Assembly (NCBI GenBank): GCA_003427395.1
Contig: BFEA01000391.1
Span: 111,048-131,756, forward strand
From: Chara braunii
Lineage: Eukaryota; Streptophyta; Charophyceae; Charales; Characeae
Direction of reading: 5' to 3'
DNA length: 20,709 nt
Shown: piece after piece, positions 8,560 through 18,210 of the stretch
Layout: every line of letters starts with the position of its first letter
How positions within the stretch are numbered: position 1 is the stretch's first letter
The notes under the pieces: model-generated
What the model was told of the DNA's origin: nothing
The model's input: only the letters and a program-made list of their open reading frames with translations
Databases searched by the model: none
Program-made: the position numbers and the translations under genes

Positions 8560-10042
8560 CTAGTTTTTTGAACTAGAACTGCCTATAGACCTGCGAGGCA
8601 TATTGGGACAGTCCTTTAAGAAATGGCCCCCCTCGCACCTCAAGCAGACACCCTTGTCCTTTCTCTTCCTCCAGACCCCCTCGTGAATCTTGAGTGCATG
8701 CCAGGGGAAGGTGGAAGGATCAACGGGATCAACTGGCCAGCAAACGTCGGGTGGTAAAGGCACTCTCTGGGCACCAGGGGAAGAGGCACGTCCCTTACCT
8801 TTCCCCTTGCTGTTGGTTGATGCTTTCTGGGCTCGGGCCTTGCCCTTTGTTACACCCATCAAAGCATCAGTCAGGGCAAGAACAGCAGAATCTGCAGCAG
8901 ATGAAGAAGTAGTCCCAGATGGGGGGGTCCCACCCTGGGATGCTGCATCATCATCAGAACTGGAAGCTGCAGCAGCAAACAGGGCACCCTTCCTCCTTCT
9001 ACGCCCCTTTGAAGAGGGTCCCTTCCTTCCTTCAAAACGTGCTTCCTGAACAAGGAGTTTAGACTCCAAGTCCAGGGCTGCTCTGCCAAAGGACCGCCAT
9101 TCCTTATGGCCCTGAGAGAAGAGAGCAAGCTGATATTGCTAAGGCGCTGCTCTCAAGAAATGACTGAGAAGATCCTGCTCACTCATCTCTAACCCAGGAG
9201 TCGAGGTGAGACTCTCAAAGGTTGAATATAGTTTAGACAAGGAGCCGTTAAATTTCTTCTGGGCCAGGCGCATAATTTTATCTGCTGCTTTCCTGGCCTG
9301 CTCCTTGGCTGAAAATTTATCCTGCAGAGCTTGCAGAAAACCAGTCACCCCCAGCCTCTGCGCCCAATCAATCATTTCCATCTTCTGCTTGCTGGAGGTA
9401 AAAGTGCGCACCATTTTAGTGCGGTCTTCTCCAAGCGAGCCAGAATGACACTCACCTTCACGTCCTCATCACATTTGAACCCACTCAGGTAGGTTCGTTG
9501 TGCAGTAACCCAATCTGCAACATCCACCTTAGGATCCTCTCCAGAGAACATGGGTGGAGGTGTCGGCTTGGACCGCTGTATGTCAAATGGACCTGAGGGC
9601 TGAGAAGGTGCTGTTGATTTGGGTGTAGAGCGAGGAGATGCAAATTTGGATTGTGCGGGTGATGAGGGTGATGGGGGTTTCACTTGAGAAGGTCCAGGAG
9701 ATGGAGGAACTGTCTGAGTAGGTGGAATCTGCAGATGAACAAAAAGACGATCAAGCTTGGAGGAGATGTCTCTCAATTGTTTTGTATGCTCAGCCATATG
9801 TCCTTATTGTACTAGTCAGAGCTGCCACGTGTTCTGACCTTCTCTACATCCGCTGTCAGTTCCCGCCCCCTCGTCTCTTTCCTGGCAGTTTCCTCTTTCC
9901 TTCTTAACTCAACCTTTAGAGCCTCAACAACTTGTGCCTGTTGACAGAGTTTCTCCTCCTGCGCACACATTTCAGCTTCCAAAGGGTCAAGCAGAATCTG
10001 AGGGTTCACCTCAGAAGCCTCTCCCTTCTCTGAACCCGACAT
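8560..10042 (-). pseudogene. Element B gag remnant with zinc knuckle
   Basis: Gag forms the particle and packs the RNA. A start Met at 10042 opens a charged, helical N-terminal part (LEAEMCAQEEKLCQQAQ, likely coiled coil). A TAG stop (9814-9812) and, just after, a frame change lead to 9797, where a Pro/Ser-rich linker (about 9690-9590) precedes the capsid-like retrotransposon gag domain (DWVTAQRTYLSGF, then EKTALKWC). Another frameshift near 9400-9414 leads to DWAQRLGVTGFLQALQDKF and a conserved SEQDLLSHFLRA segment, ended by TAG at 9141-9139. The same frame then continues as a basic Ser-rich tail (9069-8560) with a CCHC zinc knuckle, Cys-x2-Cys-x4-His-x4-Cys, near 8650-8605, which binds RNA. 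At least two stops and two frameshifts in all. Confidence 0.85.
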
Positions 10043-11050
10043 TTTAATTTACCTACAATACAAAAAATAAAAATAAAATAAACAAATAACCCGAAGACAG
10101 ACAAGAAGTAACAAGAATTGAGTTTTCTCTGCAGTACTCACTCAATTACTGCCACCTGGCTGGAGAGAGGAAGTTGGTTAGTCTGAGCAAGTGAGTGCTC
10201 GGTCTCTGCAGACCGCTTGAGGGTCATGGTCAGTTTAGAGTATACTAGAAAAAAATCAATTTCACGATTTTCCATTCCCTGCCCTGACACTTCAATTGCA
10301 TGCAATTACTCCAAATCCCTTATCAATTCCTTAGAGGATGAAGTCATGGACTGATTACCAGTGATTAGTAATTAGACAGAATGACTAATTAGAGACTAAC
10401 AGGCACCTACTGATGATCAAGGTGTAACGATTTACAGGGTGCTCTATGTTTACACTTACCCTATTGACTTCCCCACTGTATGACCCTGTATGCCATACCC
10501 AGGGTATGGCATATTACAGATATTACTGTAACTGACCAAAAACATCAAATCTGACTGTGCGATTTCACACATAAGCAACATACTGAATTGCGATTTACCA
10601 GGGACTGACAGAATGGAATTCTGACGGACGGAGTTGTAGTTATGACTAACCTTGGTCTAGCCAGGCTTCAGCTATGGCAGCGCAAAATTCAAATTTGCAT
10701 TATCTCTGATAACAGGGCCTTGAACAATCCAATTCACAGTACAATATGAATCGCAACACTGTAAAACAGTTTCGGATGAAAGTTAAGTCAGGATGGAGAT
10801 CAAACAGGGTTAGTAGAAGTAAAAAAAAATAGGTAGGGGAATTTGGATATGGTTGTCCCACAGTTTGAATTTCAATTTTCAACTGTACACTCACTGACAG
10901 ACCGAATTTCACTAACCTAAAAATAGCCCCAGAATCGCCATACATAGCAGAGTCAGGAACACACTGACTTCAGAAACTTCTCTGAAGGGGTTGAGTGAAA
11001 ACTTGGCTATGGTTGTTTGCTTAGACCCATCTCGCCAATTTCATCTCTTG
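10043..11050 (-). other. Element B leader, no gene
   Basis: About 1 kb between the primer-binding site and the gag start, with no frame above 81 codons. It is moderately AT-rich, has an A-rich patch at 10060-10085 on the plus strand, and holds the 25-bp palindrome at 10489-10513. Untranslated leaders of this length occur in large plant Ty3 elements. Confidence 0.6.
10489..10513. repeat. 12-bp-arm palindrome in element B leader
   Basis: TATGCCATACCC (10489-10500), one base, then its exact complement GGGTATGGCATA (10502-10513). In RNA this could pair between two molecules more readily than fold on one base, so a genome-dimerisation role is possible but untested. Confidence 0.8.
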
Positions 11051-11060
11051 CTCATACCAA
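11051..11060 (-). other. Degenerate primer-binding site of element B
   Basis: On the minus strand TTGGTATGAG follows ...GTGGTAACA. It resembles TTGGTATCAGAG with two bases (CA) lost. The position, at the end of an LTR-like ACA terminus, supports the call. Confidence 0.55.
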
Positions 11061-11430
11061 TGTTACCACGTACAAAACTCACGGAAAATTGGTGATTCAC
11101 TAGATCCTGCTATGGTGCATCACCCCCAACGGACAGATTCAATGAATTTGGACTCCCAGATGCTGATAACTGATCAACTCAGTGCAGCACCACTTTAACC
11201 CGTAATGCGCTGCTTGGAAATTGGGGATCCTAACCCAATTCCAAAATCGCTCTCTCTGGGGTCACTTCCTTGCCAATCGCCAGTCTCCAGATGAATCGCC
11301 AGACTATTAATAGCCTCTCAGAGCCTCCCAAGCCTCTGAACAACAATCGTCACTCACTCCTGTATAACCCTTGACAGGAGTGTGTCTCCCTCTGGCCAAT
11401 ACTTCTCGCCACACACTCACCACCATCAGC
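11061..11430 (-). repeat. Probable short LTR of element B
   Basis: The 3' end (minus strand GTGGTAACA, base 11061) is placed by the primer-binding site. A TATA-like TATTAATA is near 11305-11312 and a 9-bp-stem hairpin lies at 11355-11382. The outer end cannot be fixed from one copy; it must fall before the next primer-binding site at 11545. No second copy is in the window. Confidence 0.4.
11355..11382. repeat. Hairpin, 9-bp stem
   Basis: CACTCCTGT (11355-11363) and ACAGGAGTG (11374-11382) are exact complements around a 10-base loop. It lies within or at the edge of the probable element B LTR. Confidence 0.7.
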
Positions 11431-11544
11431 CTCACTGTCACCAACCTTGAAGATGATAAATCGCCATGAAGTTCAACTCCCGTGTCTTGCCAGATATTGA
11501 TAGTTGCTCCAACTCATCAATTGCTCCAGTGTCTGGATGCAATC

Positions 11545-11556
11545 GCTCTGATACCA
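11545..11556 (-). other. Primer-binding site of element C
   Basis: The minus strand reads TGGTATCAGAGC exactly, the initiator-Met tRNA primer site. It is 485 bases beyond the element B site and so marks a second element. A candidate LTR end (TTCA, base 11564) lies 7 bases upstream. Confidence 0.8.
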
Positions 11557-11840
11557 ACTCTTATGAACCTGGTTGCTTGTTGTTAGAAGACCAACACTCA
11601 CACAAATAGACTTCCAGGTATGCCCATACATACACATAAAGGACGGGGAGAGGATGGGAGTATCACACCGCACAAGGAGAGATAAACAAAAGCGGAAGAC
11701 TTGACCATGCGATATGACAGAGAACACTGAAAGTGCACTTCACTCCACAGAATCCTCACAACCAGTCACAAAGGAAAGTCGAGGAGATCACATCCAGGAA
11801 ACAATGAAGCAAAGATAGTTTAACCCCAGTATCAACACTG

Positions 11841-11848
11841 TTTATAAA
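11841..11848 (-). promoter_or_regulatory. TATA box, element C LTR promoter
   Basis: TTTATAAA, palindromic in its core, 285 bases before the primer-binding site on the minus strand. That spacing is reasonable for U3-R-U5 of a plant LTR. A start about 30 bases downstream (near 11810) would be expected. Confidence 0.45.
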
Positions 11849-11890
11849 ACTCAGAGTCTCGAATTTTCAGAATAATCCCATAACTATGGT

Positions 11891-11914
11891 GCGCTGCTCA
11901 GAAATGAGCAGCGC
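11891..11914. repeat. Perfect 10-bp hairpin with GAAA loop
   Basis: GCGCTGCTCA, GAAA, then TGAGCAGCGC. On the plus strand the loop is of the stable GNRA type; on the minus strand it is TTTC. It lies about 43 bases upstream of the TATA box of element C, so as DNA it could be a dyad protein-binding site. Confidence 0.8.
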
Positions 11915-11969
11915 TTCACTCCCCAACCCTGAGTAACCGCTAATAACACCCCTGAGTCCCTGAAACATC

Positions 11970-12040
11970 AAGCGCCACCCAAATACTGCCTCTAGAGGGA
12001 AGCGCCACCCTGAAACAGGTCTCTGAGGCCAAGCGCCACT
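11970..12040. repeat. 30/31-bp spaced repeats of AAGCGCCAC
   Basis: AAGCGCCAC starts at 11970, 12000 and 12031, with a CCTGAAACA block repeated before two of them. They are in the upstream part of the element C LTR, where enhancer-type repeats are common. Confidence 0.6.
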
Positions 12041-12860
12041 CGAAGGATGAAAAAGACGACCAGTGCCACAATGTCTGATGATGATGAAGTGCTGAATGAC
12101 TTCACGGGTGGAAGTCTACAACAACGCCACCTCTCCTGACAAGATGATCTATGAGGAAGAAGCTGCAGCTATGGCTGCAACGCCACACACCCTGTAACCC
12201 TACTCCGGAGGAGGGTCCAGCAGGGCACCACTTCTCTCGCCTCCAGCAGACTTCGAATAGCCCGAACCTCTGTACAGCCCCACTTGCTGTCAGAGTACAG
12301 CGCAGGTTCCAATTATGGTCGGCGCTCCGCAGGTCCGGCTATGTCTGTTTCCTCCAACGTTGAAGTTGTCACCACTCCAGTTCATGCGTTGCACAACAGC
12401 GATGTACACAGTACCAACTGCCAAAAGCCCTGAACCAATGTCCTCACCCTATCGATATCCTACACTAGCCTAAACACGACCTAAATCGGACCGACTGGAC
12501 CGATCGGTACTGTTCCAGTTTCAGCCTCTAGGGCCTCTCCCTACCCGACTATAAGCTATAGAACCGTCTATCAGCATAGGCCCATACGACCTGTCTGTCC
12601 TAGGGGTAGCCCGAGTCTGCTATTCGTAGTTAGGGTAGCTGTGGGCAATTTCGGTTAACTACGGGCCTGTGTTTTCCCGAATTTACAGATATGTCCCTGA
12701 AGAATTTTCCCTACAGGTAGGTTTCTCGGTGAGCCCTCAGCCAAACAAAATTGCAAATTTATTTTACCTATGGTACAACCTCGATGACTGAGGCTACAAG
12801 CGACCAGAAACCAGCAAGTCACGGCACCAGAACAAGAACCGACCTCTCTCACATACTACA

Positions 12861-13156
12861 GGATAGCGCAGCGGAAGCCTGAAATACCAATGATCGGACC
12901 AATCAATGTCGCAATGCAGACCAAACATACATCATCATCATCACCTGGTGTGAAGGGGCCTGGTGCTCACACAAGAAGAATGCGCCAGTCCCAAACCATA
13001 CATAGACGAAGAGGAGGGGGAATCAGACGAAGAAGAGGGGGAAGATGGGAATGTCGTCAACACCAAGTCATCGATACAGGCCCCGAATAATCCCTCGTCC
13101 AATGTCTCGATCCCAATGTCGAGTCTGATTCCAAATGTTGTAAAATCTCAAAGTTG

Positions 13157-13191
<35 letters not shown>

Positions 13192-13400
13192 CTCTCTCAT
13201 AGTCTGTAGGTGCTGAGAAGTCAGGTAGCGAGAGGGTAAGGGAGAGATGGTGGACTTAGAGGGGGAAGAAGAAGAACTCTCTCTCTCTCTGGTGCCAAGT
13301 ACTAACCTGTGAAGGTGGCGCCTTGTTGCAGGTACATTGAAGACGAAGTTGGAGCTATGGCGCCACATGTAAGTCTCCCTGGCCTCCGCCAACTCTCTCT
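12861..13400. other. Unassigned stretch with CT microsatellites
   Basis: CT dinucleotides fill 13161-13199 (one C-G interruption) and 13277-13290. A plus-strand frame (12963-13202) has an acidic patch (YIDEEEGESDEEEGEDG) but runs into the microsatellite and has no family signal. A 37-base stretch (13333-13369) is flanked by TTGTTGCAG and GTAAGT, resembling splice sites; this is too little to call an exon. Confidence 0.45.
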
Positions 13401-14055
13401 TTCTCCAACGCTACTCTAAGCTCCTAACAGCGCCCAGCGCTGAAGACTATTCCTAGCGCTAGCTACTACTACTGCAGCGCTCCTGCAGAGTGTTGCGGCT
13501 GCATCCTGAAGACTGCCTCCTGCACTACCCGTGAAGTGCCTGCAGCCTGCAGGGCGGACCATTACTAAATAGTGTTGGTCCGGCCTGGGGGCTGCTCTTG
13601 CCCATGCAGAATCGTGCCAATCTCTGACATTGAAGTTCAAACAAAGGTTGTCTTGAAACGGGCCTTCAAATGGCATGGGCTTAACCCTGGTCTGGCGCCT
13701 AAGTTTCAGGGCAGGTCGACTTTATGAGGGCCTGAAAATGACCCTCCTTTTTAGGCTTTTAGGCTGAAACGACACAGGGCCTAGAGAGCCCTTATTTTTC
13801 GTCTGGTCGGCCCCTGCATGCCCGTGTGGATGCCCAATATGCCACAGGGCGCCAACGGTCAGGAACCAGAGATCATAAACTAAAAAAAAATAGCAGCCTG
13901 AAGGGTGGTAACCCGCGGTCCAGGGATTGAGCCTTGGTTGAGTCCGTAACGCTATCCCCTCCCTCCGGAAGGCAAAGTCCCGGCCGCCAAAGACCCAATG
14001 AACAACTGTGAAGGACGGGACGGGGCCGATCACTCGTCAGAAAAGGAAAAGGGGA
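13401..14055. other. Unassigned stretch, no gene seen
   Basis: It contains several AGCGCT palindromes (about 13435-13485) and, at 13950-13974, a second copy of the GC-rich motif of 1965-1987. A GGGATTGAGCC at 13923-13933 loosely resembles the complement of a tRNA B box. The open frames (86 and 103 codons, minus strand) show no family features. Confidence 0.4.
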
Positions 14056-14345
14056 GTAATGCTCATAGCAGGGTAATCCTATTGAGGTTCTACAGGGATG
14101 AGGGAATCAATGCTCAAGTAACAAGGTAATACTATTGAGGTTCTATAGGGATGAGGGAATCAATGCTCAAGCAACAGAGTAATACTATTGAGGTTCTATA
14201 GGGATGAGGGAATCAATGCTCAAGTAACTGGGTAATCCTATTAAGGTTCTACAAGGGTGAGGGTAGCAATGTTCAGGTAATAGGGTAATCCTATTGAGGT
14301 TCTACAAGTAACAGGGCAGTCATATTGGTGTTCTACAAGGTTATA
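14056..14345. repeat. Minisatellite, 53-bp period, about 5.5 copies
   Basis: The GGTAAT landmark recurs at 14072, 14125, 14178, 14231 and 14284, exactly 53 bases apart. Each unit has TATTGAGGTTCTA, then GGGATGAGGGAATC, then AATGCTCAAG. The middle copies are the most alike; the last is shortened. A stray AATGCTCAAG at about 14386 suggests older, eroded units beyond the array. Without stops taken into account 53 is not a multiple of three, so it is non-coding. Confidence 0.9.
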
Positions 14346-14360
14346 GGTTGCCAGGTTTAA

Positions 14361-14371
14361 GGGGGGGGGGG
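14361..14371 (+). other. G11 run, polypurine-like
   Basis: TTTAA followed by 11 G and AAAATAG resembles the element A polypurine tract, and TTGTGTAATG follows, so an unrecognised LTR start is possible. No coding region or partner LTR supports it. Confidence 0.25.
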
Positions 14372-14374
14372 AAA

Positions 14375-15000
14375 ATAGTTTGTGTAATGCTCAAGTGCTG
14401 GGGTGTCTGAGGGGTCTGGGAAAACAACGTCTCAGGTCTGTAACAAAGTGTCAAAGCGAAAAAAAAAGTCTTTGAGGAAGGTTTTGGAGGGTGTGGCAGA
14501 AGTGGCGGTGAGGAAGCAGTCTTCAGCAGTTTTGTGATGTAGACGGCGAGGGCTTCAGCTTGATTGTCCCAGTAGCAGGTTGTGTCCGGTACACGATCTG
14601 ATGATGCGATCTAGTCCAGATAGAAGGTCGCAGACCGATCTTGATGTCCATGTCAAAGGGGCTGCTCCAAAAGTCTGCGCGTCAAAGGTGCCGGCCAAAG
14701 GGAACAACATGGTGGCCAACCAGTTGTCTTATCTCCTCGTACTGAGCTGCAGCATGCCATCGTCCTCGTGCGCTTGCCATTAGATCCTTTATCGCCGACG
14801 ACGCGCAGGGGCCACATATAGGGCTTAGACAAGAGGGACAAAGATGTGGCAGAGGACAGATGGGAGAATAGGATGAGACGGAGGCAAGAATGAATCAGAC
14901 AGGGGGAGGCTAAGGGGCAAGGTTTTTGCTGGGTACAGGGGATGTGTGTAGCGCAGGGAGGCAGAGTTTAGGCGGGGTTTAGGTAGGGGTTAGGCATAGT
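14375..15000. other. Unassigned stretch downstream of element D
   Basis: On the minus strand this lies after the element D chromodomain and should hold its 3' untranslated end, polypurine tract and 3' LTR. I could not identify any of them. No frame exceeds 67 codons. Confidence 0.4.
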
Positions 15001-15026
15001 GGGTAGCTAGGATATAGGGTGGGCGT

Positions 15027-15415
15027 GATCATAGGCGCCAACAAGTTTCATGGCATTCTTAAGGTTAGCACGAGGTTCCCATGTGGATTCTTTGTCCGGG
15101 TATCTTGTCCATTTAACTTTGTATTTTGTGATTGGTTCACGGTGGTCAGATACCTAAGTACTTCTTCGTCCTATGATGGCTTCAACGACAAATTCAGGGC
15201 ATGATTGGTGGAGGTCTAGGATATGGGCGGTCAGCGAACTGGGGTGGGGATTCATGGTATTCTTTTAGGTATTCTACGTGGAAGACAGGGTGGACACGGT
15301 GGTCAGATACCTGAGTACTTCTTCGTCCTATGATGGCTTCAACGACAAATTCAGGGCATGATTGGTGGAGGTCTAGGATATGGGCGGTCAGCGAATTGGG
15401 GTGGGGATTCATGGT
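15027..15415 (-). pseudogene. Element D integrase tail and chromodomain
   Basis: On the minus strand RVHPVFHVEYLKEY (the end of the integrase C-terminal module) is followed by a proline-rich linker and VVEAIIGRR, the start of the chromodomain. After the duplicated segment it continues as YKVKWTRYPDKESTWEPRANL (about 15125-15060) and then NAMKLV, an easily recognised chromodomain core with the two expected Trp. A 157-bp tandem duplication inside shifts the frame, so the two halves cannot be read together. Chromodomains on chromovirus integrases are thought to guide insertion to particular chromatin. Confidence 0.85.
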
Positions 15416-15451
15416 ATTCTTTTAGGTATTCTACGTGGAAGACAGGGTGGA
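15138..15451. repeat. 157-bp tandem duplication in chromodomain region
   Basis: 15138-15294 and 15295-15451 are nearly identical; I see two differences (CTAAG/CTGAG and GAACTGG/GAATTGG). CACG follows the second copy (15452-15455) as it begins each copy, a 4-bp microhomology. 157 is not a multiple of three. Confidence 0.9.
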
Positions 15452-15469
15452 CACGACTCATGTAAAGGG

Positions 15470-16460
15470 GAGTTGGAGTTTGTACTTGACGGGGGAGGTT
15501 TATTCAATGATGGGGAAGGGTCTGAGCCACTTGGTCGAGAGTTTCTTGGACAAGCCACGTTCGAGTTCAAAGCGTTTGGCAGAGAACTAGACTTTGCCCC
15601 TTTTTTGAATGACACGTCACATTTGTGTTTGTTAGTCTTGTTGGCTTGTTGTTCTTGTGTTCGTTCAAGGGCTTCGAGTAGCTTCTCTGAGGAGTCTGTT
15701 CATTGTTGCTACCCATTCATTGAGAGAAGGGCAAAGGGTTGAGGGGTTGAGTTATGAAGGGAGCAAGAAGTCGGAGGGCAAGCGAGGATGGTAGCCAAGG
15801 TTAAGGTAGAACCGGGACATGCAAGTGGAAGGGTAGACGGCGTTGCTATAGGCAATCTCGGCGGCTGTGGGCACCTGATCCCAATCGTGTTGGTGTGGAT
15901 GACAATGCTTCCATAGGATTCTTTGGAGAGTATCGTTCATCTTCTCGGTCTGTCCATCAGCTTGGGGGTGGAATGCACTGCTCTACTTGAGCATGGTTCC
16001 ATATGCGTTGAAAAGGTGTTTCCAAAATTGTAAGAGAAAGCAAGGATCACGGTCACTGATGATATTCTCGAGGAGGCCGTGATGGCGTGCGACATGATCA
16101 AGGAAGAGAGTGGCGACGTCTTTGGCGTTGTGCGAAGTAGTGCAAGGTATGAAGTGCACGTGTTTGATCAAGCGACAGGCGATGACATAGATGCAATGAT
16201 GACCGTGGTCAGTCTTGGGAAGACCGCACACGAAGTCCACAGAGATGGACTTGCCACCGGTGAGTGGGAATAGGCAACGACTGTAACTTGTCGGGTTTGG
16301 CCTGGTTCGAAGGGTTGACGACTTGACATGTGGAGCATGAGCCAATGTAAGCTTTGACGTCGACGAGTAGGGAACGCCAGTAGAAGTAGCGGGAGATGGT
16401 GTCAAAGGTTTTCTGGAACCTGAGGTGTCCCGCAGTATTGGCATCGTAGTGCTCGACCAA
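15470..16460 (-). pseudogene. Element D integrase remnant
   Basis: The zinc module is read from 16460: His-x7-His (HYDANTAGH), then Cys-x2-Cys (CSTCQ). In another frame SISVDFVCGLPKT gives the first catalytic Asp, IISDRDPCF the second, and the segment at 15980-15915, ADGQTEKMNDTLQRIL, the catalytic Glu. A TAG at 15985-15983 breaks the core. WDQVPTAAEIAYSNAVYPST and FYLNLGYHPRLPSDF follow (15890-15760), the usual end of the core. The C-terminal module is recognisable (ERGLSKKLSTKWLRPFPIIE, about 15560-15503) with a TAA at 15502-15500 and a further frameshift before RVHPVFHV. All three acidic residues survive, but at least two stops and three frameshifts kill it. Confidence 0.85.
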
Positions 16461-16461
16461 A

Positions 16462-16981
16462 CTAGCGGGTTTGGCATGGCGTGATGTCTTTCTTAGTGAG
16501 GATAGTGGAGACGATGGTGGTGCGAATGGTGAAGTATTGCCCGTCGAGGTACTGGCGCCTGACTTTGAGGGCGTGAATCACGGCGAGGAGTTCCTTCTCG
16601 TTGGAGGGGTACTTCAGCTCCGCGGAAAGGAGCTTCTTGCTTGCAAAGGCGATGGGGTATTCGTCGGGTGGAGCCTCGGGGTGGGTGGGGGAGTCTTTGA
16701 TGGAGGGGGTTTTAGAGGTGTCGTGAAGAAACTGTTCCGAGACGAGCACTCCATGCGTTAGTGGTAACCTAGAAATGTCGAGAGGGGTAGACGATCTTGA
16801 GGATGGGAGTCGTAGTGATGGTTTGTTTGAGTAAGTCGAAAGCGTTTTGGCGGCGGTCATTCCAATTGGAGGGCTCGTCCTTGCATGTGAGTTCGTGGAG
16901 TGGGTAAGAGATGTTGGAGAAGTTGCGGATGAAGGGGCAGTAATAGTTGGTAAGGCCGAGGAATGAGCATAGTTAGAGTAG
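16462..16981 (-). pseudogene. Element D RT thumb and RNase H remnant
   Basis: Directly after the inserted LTR the minus strand resumes with SFLGLTNYYCPFIRNFS, the conserved segment at the end of the RT thumb, then a stretch matching the RT-RNase H connection. The RNase H is in another frame: PIAFASKKLLSAELKYPSNEKELLAVIHALK and RRQYLDGQYFTIRT. The catalytic Glu (KELLAVI) is visible; the first and last catalytic acids are harder to place. The sequence then shifts frame into a poor copy of the linker before integrase. Confidence 0.8.
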
Positions 16982-18210
16982 TGTGATGACCCGTCCAAAC
17001 ATGGACTGAAACACACGGCTGATTTCTGAGTTTTGCCCATAAACTGAATGCCTTGCTGAGTTTCCCGCCTGCTACTAAGTCTGTGTGTGCACACTTGCTG
17101 GACTGACAAAAGTCTGAGTGTTGGTTGGCTTGAGTACGTGTGTGGCCGACAAGGGCACTTGCTCGTTCGTTGGGCCCAGGGCCGGTACTTATCTGTGGCC
17201 GTGACATTGAGGGATGGCTGCGGAAAAAACACTCAAGTAGCAGGTAGGTCGGTACCGCACCTTGAAGACGTAGATGTGCGGGTACTGGAGGCCGAGCAGA
17301 AGAAGACAAAAGTGGCATTTTTAGAGGCCCAGTAGTTGTAGGTTAGGACTAGGCGGGTACCAGTCCAACCAGTCTGGGTCAAGGGCCTGTACGGGCAATA
17401 TCAAAGTCTGCAATGATGTTTTCTTCCGAAAGGGAGGAGGTGTCGGTTGCTTGGAAGGCCGAGCGGCTTGGAAGTCACCGCCCGAAGAGGCAAGCAGGCC
17501 GCTATATGTCCCAGCCGGGCGAAGAGCCCGGCCTCATTCTCGGTGTGCAAGTTTGGCGACACACTGGTTGGAGCGCCGACTGGAGCGGCGCTATCCGGAG
17601 CAGTGCTGCTGGGGAAGGAGAAGGACATGAAGGAGGAAGAAGGACAGGAAGGGGGAGGAGCGCCAGGGGTACTTACCTGGCTATGGTGGCGGCCATCTTC
17701 ATCACCTTGGTGGGCGTTGCAGCAGGGAGTCCCCAACTGGGGAGAGCTACACCAAGAAGCTTCGAGGCAGAGTCGGGCATGGCGGCCTGAGTTGGAGCAG
17801 CCATAGCTGCTTTGGGGTGTCCTTTGGGCATTTGGCAAGGCCTAGTAGTCCGCCATAGCCTCAGCCTATGATGATGAAGGGAGGAAGAGGCGACCATGGC
17901 TATGGTGGACCTCAAGTGATGCCGACAGTAGAAGGGGAACTCGGACATTGATTCTAGATCAGCCAATCAACATTGTATTATTATTTCTTGTATGAATAAG
18001 AAAGGGGGAGATAAGGAGGAGGACATTGTTGGGCGAAGAAGAAGAGCCTTGTCATCTGTCTATGCTAGTGTACATCTTCTTCTTCTTTCTTACTTCTTCT
18101 TCTTCTTCTAATCGACTCTCTCCTCTCAAGTTCATTCATTTCTTTCTGCAAATGGATGGCATTGTACTATCTGATGGATGTGTATCTCGAAATTGGTCAG
18201 GATCGTAACA
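16982..18210 (+). repeat. Complete solo LTR of the element A family
   Basis: It starts TGATGACCCG and ends ATCGTAACA, and is similar to the element A LTRs throughout (1229 bp). No primer-binding site, coding region or polypurine tract adjoins it, so it is a solo LTR, the usual product of LTR-LTR recombination. It lies in opposite orientation inside element D's RT: the thumb motif is split, with one part ending at 18211 and the rest starting at 16981. Flanks GTAG (16978-16981) and ATAG (18211-18214) are a 3-of-4 match to a 4-bp target duplication. This is the only full-length copy of this LTR in the window and defines both ends. Confidence 0.9.

Larger units (their letters stand above)
7751..11430 (-). 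mobile_element. Element B: truncated Ty3/gypsy element
   Basis: On the minus strand, reading from high to low coordinates: probable short LTR, degenerate primer-binding site (11060-11051), leader of about 1 kb, gag with a zinc knuckle, gag-pol spacer, protease, then abrupt loss of RT and everything after it at 7751. The element has frameshifts and stops in gag. The outer LTR edge is uncertain by about 100 bases. Confidence 0.75.
11564..12860 (-). repeat. Candidate LTR of element C
   Basis: Bounded by the primer-binding site on one side. On the other, a minus-strand TGTAGTATGTGAGAGAGG start at 12860 is my best guess because it gives TG...CA ends. It contains a TATA box and a strong hairpin in promoter-like positions. 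There is no coding region; its open frames are below 71 codons. The second LTR copy needed to prove the ends is not in the window. Confidence 0.35.

Noticed and set aside
13333-13369. Short exon-like segment between TTGTTGCAG and GTAAGT
   Set aside because: Splice-like signals of this strength occur by chance and there is no neighbouring coding exon.
13057-13392. 111-codon minus-strand frame with an Arg-Glu repeat
   Set aside because: The Arg-Glu run is the translation of the CT microsatellite; no family features on either side.
14056-14345. CRISPR-like array
   Set aside because: The period is constant with no unique spacers; the whole 53 bp repeats, and the context is eukaryotic.
14361-14400. 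Polypurine tract and LTR start of another plus-strand element
   Set aside because: Only the G11 run supports it; no pol upstream and no partner LTR, so it is kept as a low-confidence note only.
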